This document shows positions 1 to 8,632 of a stretch of DNA of 64,000 nucleotides, piece by piece. The notes under the pieces were generated by a model, which was not told the origin of the DNA, did not search any database, and saw nothing but the letters and a program-made list of their open reading frames with translations. The stretch's first letter is position 1. Each line of letters begins with the position of its first letter. Where the stretch lies: the NCBI RefSeq assembly GCF_000802245.2, contig NZ_CP021080.1, positions 5,890,001-5,954,000 on the forward strand, read 5' to 3'. The DNA is from Streptomyces pluripotens (GTDB taxonomy: Bacteria > Actinomycetota > Actinomycetes > Streptomycetales > Streptomycetaceae). The translations under genes and the position numbers were made by a program.

Positions 1-183
1 CGAGGTGTCGATCTCCGCCAGTGCGTGCAGCGCGTTCGGATACAGCACGAGGCCGGCGCCCACGTCCCGCACGGACGCGGTCCGTTCGATGACCGTCACG
101 GGCATCCCCGTGCGGCGGAGGGCGATACCGAGGGCGAGGCCGCCGATGCCGCCGCCCGCGACGGTCATGGTCTGTTCAGCCAT
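1..183 (-). CDS. FAD-dependent monooxygenase, N-terminal part (runs off left edge)
   Basis: The reading frame starts at ATG 183 and leaves the window at base 1, so only 61 residues are visible. They form a classic Rossmann beta-alpha-beta fold start: a short strand, then GGGIGG, then a second strand ending in an acidic residue (VIER) that would bind the ribose of FAD. This is typical of class A flavin monooxygenases or related amine oxidoreductases. The start lies 8 bases inside the end of the upstream amidohydrolase gene, so it is the fifth gene of a coupled minus-strand operon that begins with the amidotransferase. The family is clear from the nucleotide-binding motif; the substrate cannot be judged from this fragment. 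An aromatic intermediate of the alkaloid pathway is the obvious guess. Confidence 0.8.
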   Translation of the reverse strand, partial: MAEQTMTVAGGGIGGLALGIALRRTGMPVTVIERTASVRDVGAGLVLYPNALHALAEIDTS

Positions 184-1567
184 TTCCGGTGCGTCCCCCC
201 TCCTGGCTGAGCGGCGACAGCCAGCGTCCCCCGGGGGCGCCGAACGTGCCCTGCTCCCGGTCGTAGACGACCAGTCCCGACTTGACCGTCACCTGCACCC
301 GGCCGGTGAAGGTCCATCCCTCGTAGGCGGACCAGCCGCACTTGGACGCGATGTCCGAAGCGGACAGCATCCAGCGGCGGTCCGGGTCGAAGACCACCAG
401 GTCGCCGTCGGCCCCGGCGACCAGCCGCCCCTTGCCGGCCAGCCCGAACAGATCGGCCGGTGCTTCCCCCAGGTGGTGCACGAGCCGGCGGACAGCGGTG
501 TCCTGGTCCTCGTCCGGCCAGCGCCGGCGCATCCCGGTCCACACCGCGGTGGCCAGTTCCTGTACACCGGGCAGCCCCGGAGGCGCGTCGGCGACCGGGC
601 GCTCCTTCTCGTCCCTGGTGTGCGGCGCGTGGTCGCTGCCCAACGTGGCCGCCTCGCCCGCTCGCAGGGCCGCCCACAGCCGGTCCTGGTCCTGCGGGCC
701 GCGGATCGCCGGGGCCAGCCGGGTCCGCGCGCCGCCCCGCACGGTGTCGGCGTCCGTGAACGACAGGTGATGGGCGGTGAGTTCGAAGGTGACCGGCAAC
801 CCATCGGCGGCAGCCGCCGCGACCAGGTCGGCTTCCTCCGCGCTCGACAGATGCAGGATGTGCGCCTTGGTGCCGTGGCGGCGGACCAGTTCCAGCACCT
901 GGACGACCGCCGAGATGGGACTGCTGCGTGGACGCCACCGTTCGTAGTCACGGTAGGCGTGGGGAGGCCCGCCCCGCCAGGCGTCCAGCAGATCGTGCAG
1001 CCGCTGGTCCTCGGCATGCAGAACGAGCCGCACGCCGGAGGCAGCCGCGGCGGCGAACACCTTGTCCAGGACCTCGGGCTCACTGATGACCGTGGGCGCG
1101 GTGTGGTGCCCGGCCATGAACACCTTGGCGCTGCGGGCGATCGCCGGGTCGAGGTCGACCAGGACCTCGGGGTGCAGCGGGTCCGCGCCGATGTGGAAGG
1201 CGAAGTCGACCAGCGAACGGCCGGTGATCCGCCGTGCCTTGGCGACCACGGCGTCCGGGTGGAGGGCCGGGGGGACCGTGTTCGGCATATCCATGACGGT
1301 GGTCACGCCCCCGGCGACCGCGGCGCGACTGCCGTGCTCCCAGTCCTCCTTGTACTCCAGGCCAGGGGTGCGGAAGTGGACGTGCGAGTCGATCAGCCCG
1401 GGGAGCACGTACCGGCCGCCCGCGTCCAGGACGCGTACGTGGCCGGGCGCGGAGTCGGCGATCCCGGTGATCCTTCCGTCCGCGACGAGCACCACGCCCG
1501 GGCGAACGCCGGCCGGGGTCACCAGCCGCCCGTTGACCACCGCGAGTTGCACGTTCACCCGAGCCAT
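176..1567 (-). CDS. Cyclic amidohydrolase of the dihydroorotase/dihydropyrimidinase/allantoinase family
   Basis: A 463-residue metal-dependent hydrolase. All the expected metal-site elements are present: HVHF after GLIDS for the first metal, AKVFMAG carrying the lysine that is normally carbamylated, VLHAED and ILHLSS supplying histidines, and GSDHAPH supplying the catalytic aspartate. It should therefore be active on a cyclic amide or imide, or work in reverse as a cyclising enzyme. I chose ATG 1567 because it overlaps the acyl-CoA dehydrogenase stop by 13 bases; an upstream GTG at 1591 is possible. A pathway-specific copy inside a coupled biosynthetic operon, next to an amidotransferase-like gene, argues against a housekeeping pyrimidine role. 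The substrate is unknown; opening or closing a lactam during quinoline ring assembly is an inference. Confidence 0.85.
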   Translation of the reverse strand: MARVNVQLAVVNGRLVTPAGVRPGVVLVADGRITGIADSAPGHVRVLDAGGRYVLPGLIDSHVHFRTPGLEYKEDWEHGSRAAVAGGVTTVMDMPNTVPPALHPDAVVAKARRITGRSLVDFAFHIGADPLHPEVLVDLDPAIARSAKVFMAGHHTAPTVISEPEVLDKVFAAAAASGVRLVLHAEDQRLHDLLDAWRGGPPHAYRDYERWRPRSSPISAVVQVLELVRRHGTKAHILHLSSAEEADLVAAAAADGLPVTFELTAHHLSFTDADTVRGGARTRLAPAIRGPQDQDRLWAALRAGEAATLGSDHAPHTRDEKERPVADAPPGLPGVQELATAVWTGMRRRWPDEDQDTAVRRLVHHLGEAPADLFGLAGKGRLVAGADGDLVVFDPDRRWMLSASDIASKCGWSAYEGWTFTGRVQVTVKSGLVVYDREQGTFGAPGGRWLSPLSQEGGRTGNG

Positions 1568-2685
1568 GCGGCGCTCACCAGCTCTCGGCACAGGTCGTTG
1601 GTCGGGCCCATGTGGGCGACCGCGCGGGCATCGGCCATCAGCCGGTTGATGCGGTTGGTCACCACGTACCCCCCGGAGCCCAGCAGGCGCGCCACCTCGA
1701 CGCCCACCTGCTCGGCCGTCTCCGAGGCGAACAACTTGCTGTGCAGGGTGGCCAGACCCGGATCGGCCGCATCCCGCCGTCCGGACCGGTCGATGACCGC
1801 GCGCGTCGCCTCGACCAGGGTGGCCAGGTCGACGAGTCGGAAGCGAGTGGCCGCGTCCGGCGGCTGCGGACGCCGGTGGACCTGTGCGACCGCGAGGTCC
1901 AGCAGCGCCGACGCAATGCCGAGGGAGACCGCGCCCAGCGTCGCCCCGGTCCGGCGGACCCCGGCGATGATGCGGGTGGCCTCACCGAGCGGGCCGAGAC
2001 GGTCCTCGTCGCCGACGACGCAGTCATGCAGTGATACGAACCCGGTCGCCGAGCCGCGCATGCCGACCAGGTCGAGGCTCTGGTCGGGGCGCAGGCCTTC
2101 GTCGTCCGCCGGCACGAGGAAGAAGGTCTGGCCCATTGAGCCGTAGCCGCTGCTCGGCTCGTCCTCGCTGTCGGAGGTCCGCGCGAGGATGAGGTAGAGA
2201 CCGGCCACGCCGGCACTCGTGGTGAAGGACTTGGCGCCGTTGAGCCGCCAGCTGCCGTCCGGCAGCTGGACCGCGGTGGTGTTCAGACGCTTCTTCGCCG
2301 CGCCCACGCCGGGTTCGCTCCAACCGGACGCGGCGAGCAGATCGCCCTTGGCCAGTGCGGGCAGCAACCGGGCCCGCTGTGCCGCGTCGCCCCATTCGAC
2401 GATGCGTGCGCTGACCGCGTAGTGCTGGAACAACATGATCGCGGCGGAGGGGTTGACCCGGGCCACCTGGGAGACGACGTGGTTGACAAGCGTGGCGTCA
2501 CCGCCGAACCCGCCGTACGCGGCCGGGACGGCGATGCCGAACAGGCCGACCTGCCCCAGTTCGTCCAGGAGTGTCTCGTCGGCCCGGCCACTGGACGCAC
2601 TGCGCGCCGCCGCCGCGTCGAGGCGCTCGACGAGAGCGGCCGGCAGCGCGCCTTCGGGTTCGATCACCTGGCAAACGACAGACAT
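1555..2685 (-). CDS. Acyl-CoA dehydrogenase family flavoprotein
   Basis: A 376-residue protein with the acyl-CoA dehydrogenase fold. The N-terminal helical domain contains LLDELGQVGLFGIAVPAAYGG, the middle beta domain contains WSEPGVGAAKKRLNTTA and LNGAKSFTTSA, and a C-terminal helical bundle with LLGSGGY follows. Family members use FAD to dehydrogenate acyl-CoA thioesters, and relatives in natural-product clusters oxidise or hydroxylate tethered or free substrates. ATG 2685 gives the conventional N-terminus and overlaps the end of the PrpF-like gene by 22 bases, so the two are probably translationally coupled. I could not place the catalytic base with confidence. The role in the pathway is unassigned; an alpha,beta-dehydrogenation linked to ring formation is plausible. 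Confidence 0.85.
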   Translation of the reverse strand: MSVVCQVIEPEGALPAALVERLDAAAARSASSGRADETLLDELGQVGLFGIAVPAAYGGFGGDATLVNHVVSQVARVNPSAAIMLFQHYAVSARIVEWGDAAQRARLLPALAKGDLLAASGWSEPGVGAAKKRLNTTAVQLPDGSWRLNGAKSFTTSAGVAGLYLILARTSDSEDEPSSGYGSMGQTFFLVPADDEGLRPDQSLDLVGMRGSATGFVSLHDCVVGDEDRLGPLGEATRIIAGVRRTGATLGAVSLGIASALLDLAVAQVHRRPQPPDAATRFRLVDLATLVEATRAVIDRSGRRDAADPGLATLHSKLFASETAEQVGVEVARLLGSGGYVVTNRINRLMADARAVAHMGPTNDLCRELVSAAWLG

Positions 2686-3710
2686 GCGGTGATTTCCTTC
2701 GGCTGGAGGCTGGCAAGAGGTTCGATCGGAAACGAACCGAGAGTGGTGGTGCGCTTGCCGCGGACGGTGATCCAGGTGAGCTCCGGCTCGTCGACACCGT
2801 TGCGCACCGTGGCGGTCACGCTTGAGTGTCCGCCGGACGTGACGATGTCGACCGCGCCGTCGAGCACGCCCGCCCGCCTGGCCGCGACCCAGGGCGCGGT
2901 GCCCTCGATCCGGACGGCCGCGGCCAGGCAGGCTGCTCCGGTCAGCGCGATCGTCGGGTGCCAGGTGGGCACCGAGACCGCGCGGACGGCGATCCGGCCG
3001 CCCTCCGCGGCCATCACCACGGCCACCTTCGGAAAGGCACCGTCGGCGGGCCAGCCGAGCAGGAGGGCGGTCGCCCGCCGGATCCGCACCAGCCGGTCGA
3101 ACAGCCGCGGATCGTCGGCGAACAGGTCCTCCGTGCGGGACAGCCCCAGGGCGGAGGCCGCCACGAAAGCGTAGGGATTGCCCATGGACACCAGCGATAC
3201 CGGAATCGTCTCGCCGTCCACCTCGACCACCGTGCTGGCCGCGCCGGTCAGCAGCAGCTCGCTGAGCGGTTTGGGCGCAGGCTGGACGAAGTGGATGTCG
3301 AACAGCGCCGACTCCCGGCGGGCCTCGGCGATCTCGCACACGATGTGGTCGCCGTTGTTGCGGACCATGACGCGCACCCGCATCCCCGGGCTCAGCCGGG
3401 GCAGTGACCCCGATTCGGCACTGGCGGCGATGGACGCCAGGATGGAGTGCCCGCACGAGCCGCGCAGGTCGAACGCGGTCGGCCCTTGTGGAAGCGCCTG
3501 CACGAACCGGTAGTCCAGGTCGAACAGTGGGTGCTCGGAGGGCTCGACCAGCGCGATCTTCAGGATGTGTCCGGCGCCGACGTCGGCGAGCCACTTCCGG
3601 GCCACGGCGAGCCGGTCGAGTAGCGAGGTGTCGGTGCTCGGCAGACGCCGTGCGTCGAGGACGAGGGTGGGACACGGACTCCCGTGCGCGTAGACCACGT
3701 GCCCGATCAC
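2664..3710 (-). CDS. PrpF/methylaconitate isomerase-like protein
   Basis: A 348-residue protein resembling the PrpF family (methylaconitate cis-trans isomerases and 4-oxalomesaconate tautomerases, with a diaminopimelate-epimerase-type double fold). Family-like segments are DLRGSCGHSILASIAA near residue 115, VSMGNPYAFV near 200 and VPTWHPTIALTGAACLAAA near 275. These enzymes move double bonds in unsaturated carboxylates by proton transfer. The GTG start at 3710 shares bases with the stop of the amidotransferase gene (GTGA), so it is coupled to it. An ATG much further upstream would need an implausible overlap. A double-bond isomerisation in building or aromatising a ring would fit, but no substrate can be named from the sequence. 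Confidence 0.75.
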   Translation of the reverse strand: MIGHVVYAHGSPCPTLVLDARRLPSTDTSLLDRLAVARKWLADVGAGHILKIALVEPSEHPLFDLDYRFVQALPQGPTAFDLRGSCGHSILASIAASAESGSLPRLSPGMRVRVMVRNNGDHIVCEIAEARRESALFDIHFVQPAPKPLSELLLTGAASTVVEVDGETIPVSLVSMGNPYAFVAASALGLSRTEDLFADDPRLFDRLVRIRRATALLLGWPADGAFPKVAVVMAAEGGRIAVRAVSVPTWHPTIALTGAACLAAAVRIEGTAPWVAARRAGVLDGAVDIVTSGGHSSVTATVRNGVDEPELTWITVRGKRTTTLGSFPIEPLASLQPKEITACLSFAR

Positions 3711-5515
3711 GACGCCACGACCTTCGGCTCCCGGGGCGGCACGACGGGTGGTGCGACGCTGAACTGCTCGCGCCAGATCTCGTAGACCAGCAGGGCCCAC
3801 AGGGCGAGGGCGGTGGCGTTGTCCGGCCGGGCGGCCTGGTCCGCGAAGAGCCGGTCCACCGCGCCGGGATCGAGCTCACCGCCCCGCCGTAACCGGTCGG
3901 TGGCCAGCAGGTCCCTGGCGTAGGCCCACAGCGGCCAGCCGGGGGTCAGCATGGCCGCGATCGGCAGGGTGAACGGTTGCTTTTCGCGGGCCAGTACGGC
4001 ACCGGGGAGGAGGCCGCGTGCGGCGTCGTACAGCGCGCGCTTGACCACTCCGCCGTGGATGCGGTCCCGGTCGGGCAGTTGCACCGCGTACCGGACGACA
4101 CTCTGCTGGCAGAACGGCAGCCGGACCTCGACGGCGCTGGCCATGCTGAGGTGGTCGACCCGTCGGAGATGGTACGCCGGGAGCCGGTAGCCGACCTCGA
4201 ACGCGGTGATCCGGTCGAGCACGGTGCCCGGCCCGGACCGCAACGCGTCGGTCGCCTCCTCGGGCAGCGCCGGCTCGGAGCCGACCGCGGCGGCGTAGTC
4301 CGCGGTGTAGAGCTGCTTGCGCCGGGTGGCCGGCAGGACGGCCAACTCGTCGAGATACGGTTCGTACCAGGGCTCGCCCACCTCGGCGGCCTCCGCTGCG
4401 GTCCGCATCCGCCGGTACCCGCCGAACACCTCGTCCGCGCCGTCGCCGGTCAGCGCCACGGTGAAACCGGCCTCCCGCACCGCGGCGAACAGGGCGAAGC
4501 TGCTCACCGTGATGGGATCGGCGTTGGGTTGGCCCAGGTGCCATACGACCTGTGGCAACAGGTCGGGTAACTCCACGGGATCCAACTCGACTTGGTGGTA
4601 GCGGGTTCCGGCGTGGTCGGAGACCTGACGCGCGAAGTGCCGCTCGTCGTCGGGCCATGAGCCGGTGTAGGCGATGTTGAACGTGTGCAGCTGCGGTGCC
4701 TTGCCGGTGGCCAAGGTGGTCACCAGGCTGGAGTCCAGCCCCCCGGAAGTGACCGACGCGACCGGCACGTCCGCCTCCAGCAGTGCGTCGACCTCCCGGT
4801 GCAGGCGCGCGCGCAGGCTGCCGGACCGTTGGCCGGGCTCCGGCTCGGGCGACGACCGGCGGTGGACGCGCAGCCCACCCGCGCGATCGCAGACCGCTGT
4901 GACGGCCGGGGGCAGTGCCGCGATGTCCCGGAACATCGTCTGCCCGCCGAACGGCGTCTTGGCCGCGAGGTAGGACTCCAGCCCCGGTGTCCAAGCGCTC
5001 GTGGACACGTCCGGGAACGCGAGGAGCGCCGGGATCTCGGAGGAGAAGTACAGTGCGCCCCGGCGCTGGTCCCAGTGGTAGAACAGGGGCTTCATGCCCA
5101 GGTGGTCGGTGGCCAACACCAGCCGCGGCTCGGCGCGCAGGTCCAGGACGGCGATGGCGTACATGCCGTCGAGGTAGCGGACGAACGCGTCCCCGTACCG
5201 CTCGTAGAGCGCCGGGAGAACCGATCCGTCGCAGTGGTCGGTGAACCGGTAGCCGAGCGCGCTCAGCCGGCCGCGCAGTGCGACGTGGTTGTAGATCTCG
5301 CCGTTGAGGACGACGTGGACGGCCCCCGACGCGGAGCGGTAGGGCTGGCGCCCGCCGGCGGGATCCATGACGGCGAGCCGGTTGCTGCCCAGCGACCAGG
5401 TGGGGCCGACCGAACAGTGCTGCTGGTCGGGGCCGCCGTGACGTTGCAGCTCGCCGACTCGGGACAGGTCTTCCGACGGCACCACGGCATTGAAATGGCC
5501 GTAGATACGGCACAC
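3707..5515 (-). CDS. Asparagine-synthase-type glutamine-dependent amidotransferase
   Basis: A 602-residue, full-length AsnB-type enzyme. The start MCRIYG exposes Cys2, the glutaminase nucleophile, after removal of methionine; NGEIYN and the surrounding class II glutaminase residues follow. The C-terminal synthetase half (from about residue 240) has the pyrophosphate-loop motif SGGLDSS. Both halves look intact, so it should make ammonia from glutamine and adenylate a carboxylate to form an amide, or form a C-N bond by a related reaction. It is the first gene of the left operon and faces the regulator at 5900 across a 384-base gap. In this setting it is a pathway enzyme rather than housekeeping asparagine synthetase, and its acceptor is unknown. 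Confidence 0.9.
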   Translation of the reverse strand: MCRIYGHFNAVVPSEDLSRVGELQRHGGPDQQHCSVGPTWSLGSNRLAVMDPAGGRQPYRSASGAVHVVLNGEIYNHVALRGRLSALGYRFTDHCDGSVLPALYERYGDAFVRYLDGMYAIAVLDLRAEPRLVLATDHLGMKPLFYHWDQRRGALYFSSEIPALLAFPDVSTSAWTPGLESYLAAKTPFGGQTMFRDIAALPPAVTAVCDRAGGLRVHRRSSPEPEPGQRSGSLRARLHREVDALLEADVPVASVTSGGLDSSLVTTLATGKAPQLHTFNIAYTGSWPDDERHFARQVSDHAGTRYHQVELDPVELPDLLPQVVWHLGQPNADPITVSSFALFAAVREAGFTVALTGDGADEVFGGYRRMRTAAEAAEVGEPWYEPYLDELAVLPATRRKQLYTADYAAAVGSEPALPEEATDALRSGPGTVLDRITAFEVGYRLPAYHLRRVDHLSMASAVEVRLPFCQQSVVRYAVQLPDRDRIHGGVVKRALYDAARGLLPGAVLAREKQPFTLPIAAMLTPGWPLWAYARDLLATDRLRRGGELDPGAVDRLFADQAARPDNATALALWALLVYEIWREQFSVAPPVVPPREPKVVAS

Positions 5516-5899
5516 TCCGCTCCCTCCGTTCCGGTAGGCACGGTGGACATTGAACCGGGCGTCGTGCCGCGGTGTCGTGGGCTATCTGGCCCGGACGGCA
5601 TGGGAACTCCGGGCAGGTCACGAATCCCATGGCAGACGGGAAAGGTCGGGATATCTGACTCATGGCGGTAGGGACAGCTGACCTGGCAGCGTGCGGGCAG
5701 GCCGGCGACGACCAAGCCACTCGTCGCCCCACGGGTACCGCCGCTCGCTGGTGCACCCTGTGCCCACAACGAGGGTGCAGCGGGCGAATCGATCGGGAGG
5801 TAAGGCGATTCAGCAGGCGCAGCACGCTCATCGAGCCAGGAAGTCCGCAGGACCAGCCGCATCAGCAGCGACAGTCGATTCGAGCAGGAAGGCCGCATT
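5516..5899. promoter_or_regulatory. Divergent promoter region with an inverted repeat
   Basis: A non-coding gap between the amidotransferase operon (leftward) and the StrR-type regulator (rightward). It must hold both promoters. A perfect inverted repeat TGCACCCT-N12-AGGGTGCA lies at 5752-5779, about 120 bases before the regulator start. A second, wider pair CATGGGA/TCCCATG is at 5599-5631. Neither resembles the GACTG-N11-CAGTC boxes found elsewhere. I see no confident small gene here. The repeats are candidate operators only. Confidence 0.4.
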
Positions 5900-6922
5900 G
5901 TGAACGCTCAGCCCGTTGTCGGCGTGGCCGAGAAGAGTGACGGTGGGAGGTCCGCGGCCTCGGCGGTCCTGACCCGGCTACCGCTCACCGACATCGTGCA
6001 GCCGGATTCCCCTCGCCTGTCCGGACTCAACGACGAACACGCCCGTCTGCTGGCGAACTCCGATGTCGCGCTGCCGCCCATCCTCGTCAACCGCCGTACG
6101 ATGCGCGTCGTCGACGGCGCGCATCGTCTCGTGGCGGCGAAACTGCGCGGCCAGGAGTCCATCGACGTCGACTTCTGCGACTGCGACAATGACGAGGCGT
6201 TCGTGCTCGCGGTCGAGAAGAACGTGACGCACGGACTGCCGCTGTCGCGGGCCGAACGGACGGCGGCCACCGAGCGAATCCTCGACGCCTACCCGGAGTG
6301 GTCCGACCGAGCGATCGCCGCGGTCGTGGGACTCTCGCACAAGACGGTGGGGTCGATCCGCCGGCGTTTCAGCAAGGACTCCGAGCCGATCACCCACCGC
6401 CGCGGCAGGGACGGCAGGTTGCGGCCGGTCAACGGTGCCGCGGCCCGGGCCCGGGTGAGCAGCCTGCTCGCGGACCGGCAGGGCGCGTCGCTGCGCGAGA
6501 TCGCCCGGGAGGCCGGGGTCAGCCCGGACACCGTACGGAACGTGCGGGACGACTCGCGTCGTGCCGAGGCCGTGACGGTGCCCGAACCCCGGGGCGTGCC
6601 GCGAGTGGACCGCGAGCGGAGCGAGGCGTCCAGGCGGGCCAGCGCCTGCGTCCGGATCCAGCCCTCCGGGCCGGCCGACCGGTCCGCGTTGATGCGCAGC
6701 CTGCGCAACGACCCCTCGCTGCGATTCTCGGAATCGGGGCGTGTCCTACTGCGCCTGCTCGACGTGTACGCCCTGGACCCGGACGACTGGGTCCGGATCA
6801 GCGGGGACGTTCCGGCCCACCGGGCGGCCGATATCGCGCAGTTGGCCCGGGAGTGCGGCCAGATATGGCAGAACTTCGCGACCGCGGTGGAGCAGCGTCA
6901 GGGGGACGCGGTGAAAGCGTAG
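5900..6922 (+). CDS. StrR-family pathway regulator (ParB-like domain plus helix-turn-helix)
   Basis: A 340-residue protein. Residues about 25-110 form a ParB/sulfiredoxin-like domain (LPPILVNRRTMRVVDGAHRL, then VAAKLRGQESIDVDF). A helix-turn-helix follows (WSDRAIAAVVGLSHKTVGSIRRRF), and a second one is seen in SLREIAREAGVSPDTVRNV near residue 200. This is the architecture of StrR and its relatives in aminoglycoside and glycopeptide clusters, which are activators that bind inverted repeats of the type GTTCGACTG-N11-CAGTCGAAC. Three boxes with exactly this geometry occur in the window (9636, 15886, 46567), making this protein the prime candidate to bind them. The GTG start at 5900 is the natural one for the domain. 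It probably activates the tailoring operons. Confidence 0.88.
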   Translation: MNAQPVVGVAEKSDGGRSAASAVLTRLPLTDIVQPDSPRLSGLNDEHARLLANSDVALPPILVNRRTMRVVDGAHRLVAAKLRGQESIDVDFCDCDNDEAFVLAVEKNVTHGLPLSRAERTAATERILDAYPEWSDRAIAAVVGLSHKTVGSIRRRFSKDSEPITHRRGRDGRLRPVNGAAARARVSSLLADRQGASLREIAREAGVSPDTVRNVRDDSRRAEAVTVPEPRGVPRVDRERSEASRRASACVRIQPSGPADRSALMRSLRNDPSLRFSESGRVLLRLLDVYALDPDDWVRISGDVPAHRAADIAQLARECGQIWQNFATAVEQRQGDAVKA

Positions 6923-7181
6923 GGAAGGGAACCACACCGCTGGTACGTCTCGGTGGCACGGACCACCCGCGGTCCACCGCCGCGGGAGATCTTTGCCCAC
7001 CCCACGTCCCCCGGTACACCCGGCGCACCATGCCGGGCGGCCACCGGTTCGGGTGAACGCGTCAGCGACACCGGCTGGACGCCGGGGTGTGGAGCGGCGC
7101 TTGGGCGCCGGAAGGCGCGGCGGTCCGCAACGGCGCGGAACGTCGCGAGTGAAACGGGATCCGCACAGAGAGGAATCAGCA

Positions 7182-7367
7182 ATGCCCCTGGTACAGGTGA
7201 ACTGGTGGAAGGGCGTGGGAGCGGCCGAGCGCCGTCAGCTCGTCGAAGAGGTGACGGAAACGGTCGCGCGGGTCGCGAAGTGCCCCGAGGCCGCCGTCAC
7301 CGTGATCATCAACGATGTCGAGACGGACCACTGGGGGCGCGGCGGGAGGCTGGCCTCCGAACTCTGA
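7182..7367 (+). CDS. 4-oxalocrotonate tautomerase-like small enzyme
   Basis: A 61-residue protein beginning Met-Pro. After methionine removal Pro1 is the general base of the tautomerase superfamily, and the sequence PLVQVNWWKG then matches the beta-strand and helix pattern of 4-OT subunits. The size equals a single 4-OT protomer, which usually assembles as a hexamer. ATG 7182 has AGAGGAA upstream; the longer in-frame extension to 6993 would bury the catalytic proline and is rejected. It sits just after the StrR-type regulator and is followed by a strong hairpin terminator. Likely role: keto-enol tautomerisation of a pathway intermediate (inference); promiscuous C-C bond chemistry is known for the family. 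Confidence 0.85.
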   Translation: MPLVQVNWWKGVGAAERRQLVEEVTETVARVAKCPEAAVTVIINDVETDHWGRGGRLASEL

Positions 7368-7369
7368 GC

Positions 7370-7401
7370 GAACGGCCGGGCCGCCCCTGGCCCGGCCGTT
7401 C
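7370..7401 (+). terminator. Hairpin terminator after the tautomerase
   Basis: A perfect 13-base inverted repeat (7370-7382 with 7389-7401, 6-base loop) starts three bases after the tautomerase stop. There is no long T tract, as is usual for high-GC actinobacterial terminators. Confidence 0.8.
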
Positions 7402-7742
7402 CGCCCGGCCTGGGAGGTGCACGACGCGGTCCGTGTGCGTCCCGCGTCGAGACCGCTGGCGCCGTGCCGTGGTGTCTGGCGTTCGAGATCGGCGCCACGC
7501 TATCTTCGCGTCATCGGGCGGCGAGGCCGCCGGCAGCCCGACGCGCACGGTGCTGCGCGTCGATCCACCAGCGAAGACCAGCGGGGAGAGCGCTGTCCGC
7601 ACGCCCGGGACCGCGTCGTGCAGCCCCTGGCCGATCCGCACCCAGCAGGAACCGATCGGGAGGACACCCGACATGACCACCGAGGGCACCGGGACCGCAT
7701 TCCCGGGAACTTCGCACTGCCGGACCGCCGAAAGGAGACCCC
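7402..7742. other. Gap without a recognisable gene
   Basis: 341 bases between the tautomerase terminator and the first LCM-type methyltransferase. No frame reads as a credible protein and I found no box of the StrR type. It presumably holds the promoter for the methyltransferase, but no clear -35/-10 pair stands out. Confidence 0.5.
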
Positions 7743-8600
7743 GTGTCTGAGCAGATCACCGCCGAGCCCAGTAGTACCGCGGTGCGCACCGCCTTGTGGC
7801 GCGCGCTCCATGTGCAACATGACGACCCGCCGGCGGTCTTCGACGACGAGCTCGGGCTCCTCCTGGCCGATCCGGGCGGCGACTGGCGGCAGCGGCCCGA
7901 CATGGACCCGGACGACAACCCGTTCGCCCGCGCCGCCGTCATCACCCGCGCCCGGTTCGCCGAGGACCTGGTCGCCGAACAACTCGGCCGCGGGGTAGGC
8001 CAGTACGTCATCCTCGGGGCCGGGCTGGACACCTTCGCCCAACGCCGCACGGAACTCGCCTCGTCCTTGGAGATCTTCGAAGTCGACCCGCCGGGGCCGC
8101 AGTCGTGGAAGCGGCGGCGGCTGGCGGAACTCGGCTTCGAAGCCCCGGCCGGTCTGCACTTCGTGCCGTATGACCTCGATTCAGGCGGGTCCTGGTGGGA
8201 GACCCTGGTGGCGGCGGGCTTCGACGCAGGACGACCCGCCGTCGTCGCCTCGCTCGGCGTCAGCACTTACCTCAGTCGGGAGGCGATCGTGGCCATGCTG
8301 CGGCAGGGCACCGCGCTGGCTCCCGGTTCCACGCTGGCCACCACCTTTCAGCTCCCGCTCGACATGGTCGAACCGGGGCCCCGGGAACTACGCGCCCGGG
8401 TGGAGGAGGCCGCGCGCGCCTTCGGTACGCCGTTCACCAGCTTCTTCGCCCCCGAGGAGATCCTGGCGCTGGCCCGCGACGCGGGCTTCCGCACGGCCGA
8501 GCACATCCCCGCCGCCGCCCTGACCGCGCGCTACTTCGCCGACCGCGCCGACGGCCTGCGGCCCTCCAACGCGGAGGAACTCCTGGTTGTCACCACGTGA
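7743..8600 (+). CDS. Leucine-carboxyl-methyltransferase (LCM) family SAM methyltransferase, copy 1
   Basis: A 285-residue class I SAM methyltransferase of the LCM type. Diagnostic segments are RTALWRALHVQ at the N-terminus, ARFAEDLVAEQ near residue 75, and QYVILGAGLDTFAQRR near 90, which is the SAM-binding glycine loop; the later LGVSTYLSREA helix carries the family acidic and tyrosine context. The GTG start at 7743 follows AAAGGAGA. Three more paralogues lie in this window (8633, 17780, 42437). In streptonigrin formation, an LCM enzyme (StnF2) methylates the carboxylate of lavendamycin; which of the four copies does that here cannot be decided by eye. Others may have become O-methyltransferases for the aryl methoxy groups. 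Confidence 0.87.
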   Translation: MSEQITAEPSSTAVRTALWRALHVQHDDPPAVFDDELGLLLADPGGDWRQRPDMDPDDNPFARAAVITRARFAEDLVAEQLGRGVGQYVILGAGLDTFAQRRTELASSLEIFEVDPPGPQSWKRRRLAELGFEAPAGLHFVPYDLDSGGSWWETLVAAGFDAGRPAVVASLGVSTYLSREAIVAMLRQGTALAPGSTLATTFQLPLDMVEPGPRELRARVEEAARAFGTPFTSFFAPEEILALARDAGFRTAEHIPAAALTARYFADRADGLRPSNAEELLVVTT

Positions 8601-8624
8601 CGGGTCCGCCGGACCCGTCACGTG
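8594..8624. terminator. Bidirectional hairpin between two convergent methyltransferase genes
   Basis: A perfect 14-base inverted repeat with a 3-base loop (8594-8607 with 8611-8624). It overlaps the stop codon of the plus-strand methyltransferase and lies 8 bases past the stop of the minus-strand one, so it can serve both. Confidence 0.8.
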
Positions 8625-8632
8625 GGTGACTG

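Noticed and set aside
5..2146. Long plus-strand open frame of 713 codons
   Set aside because: It is antisense to the amidohydrolase and acyl-CoA dehydrogenase genes, its translation is arginine/proline/serine-rich without any motif, and the minus-strand genes have intact catalytic residues. High-GC third positions create such frames.
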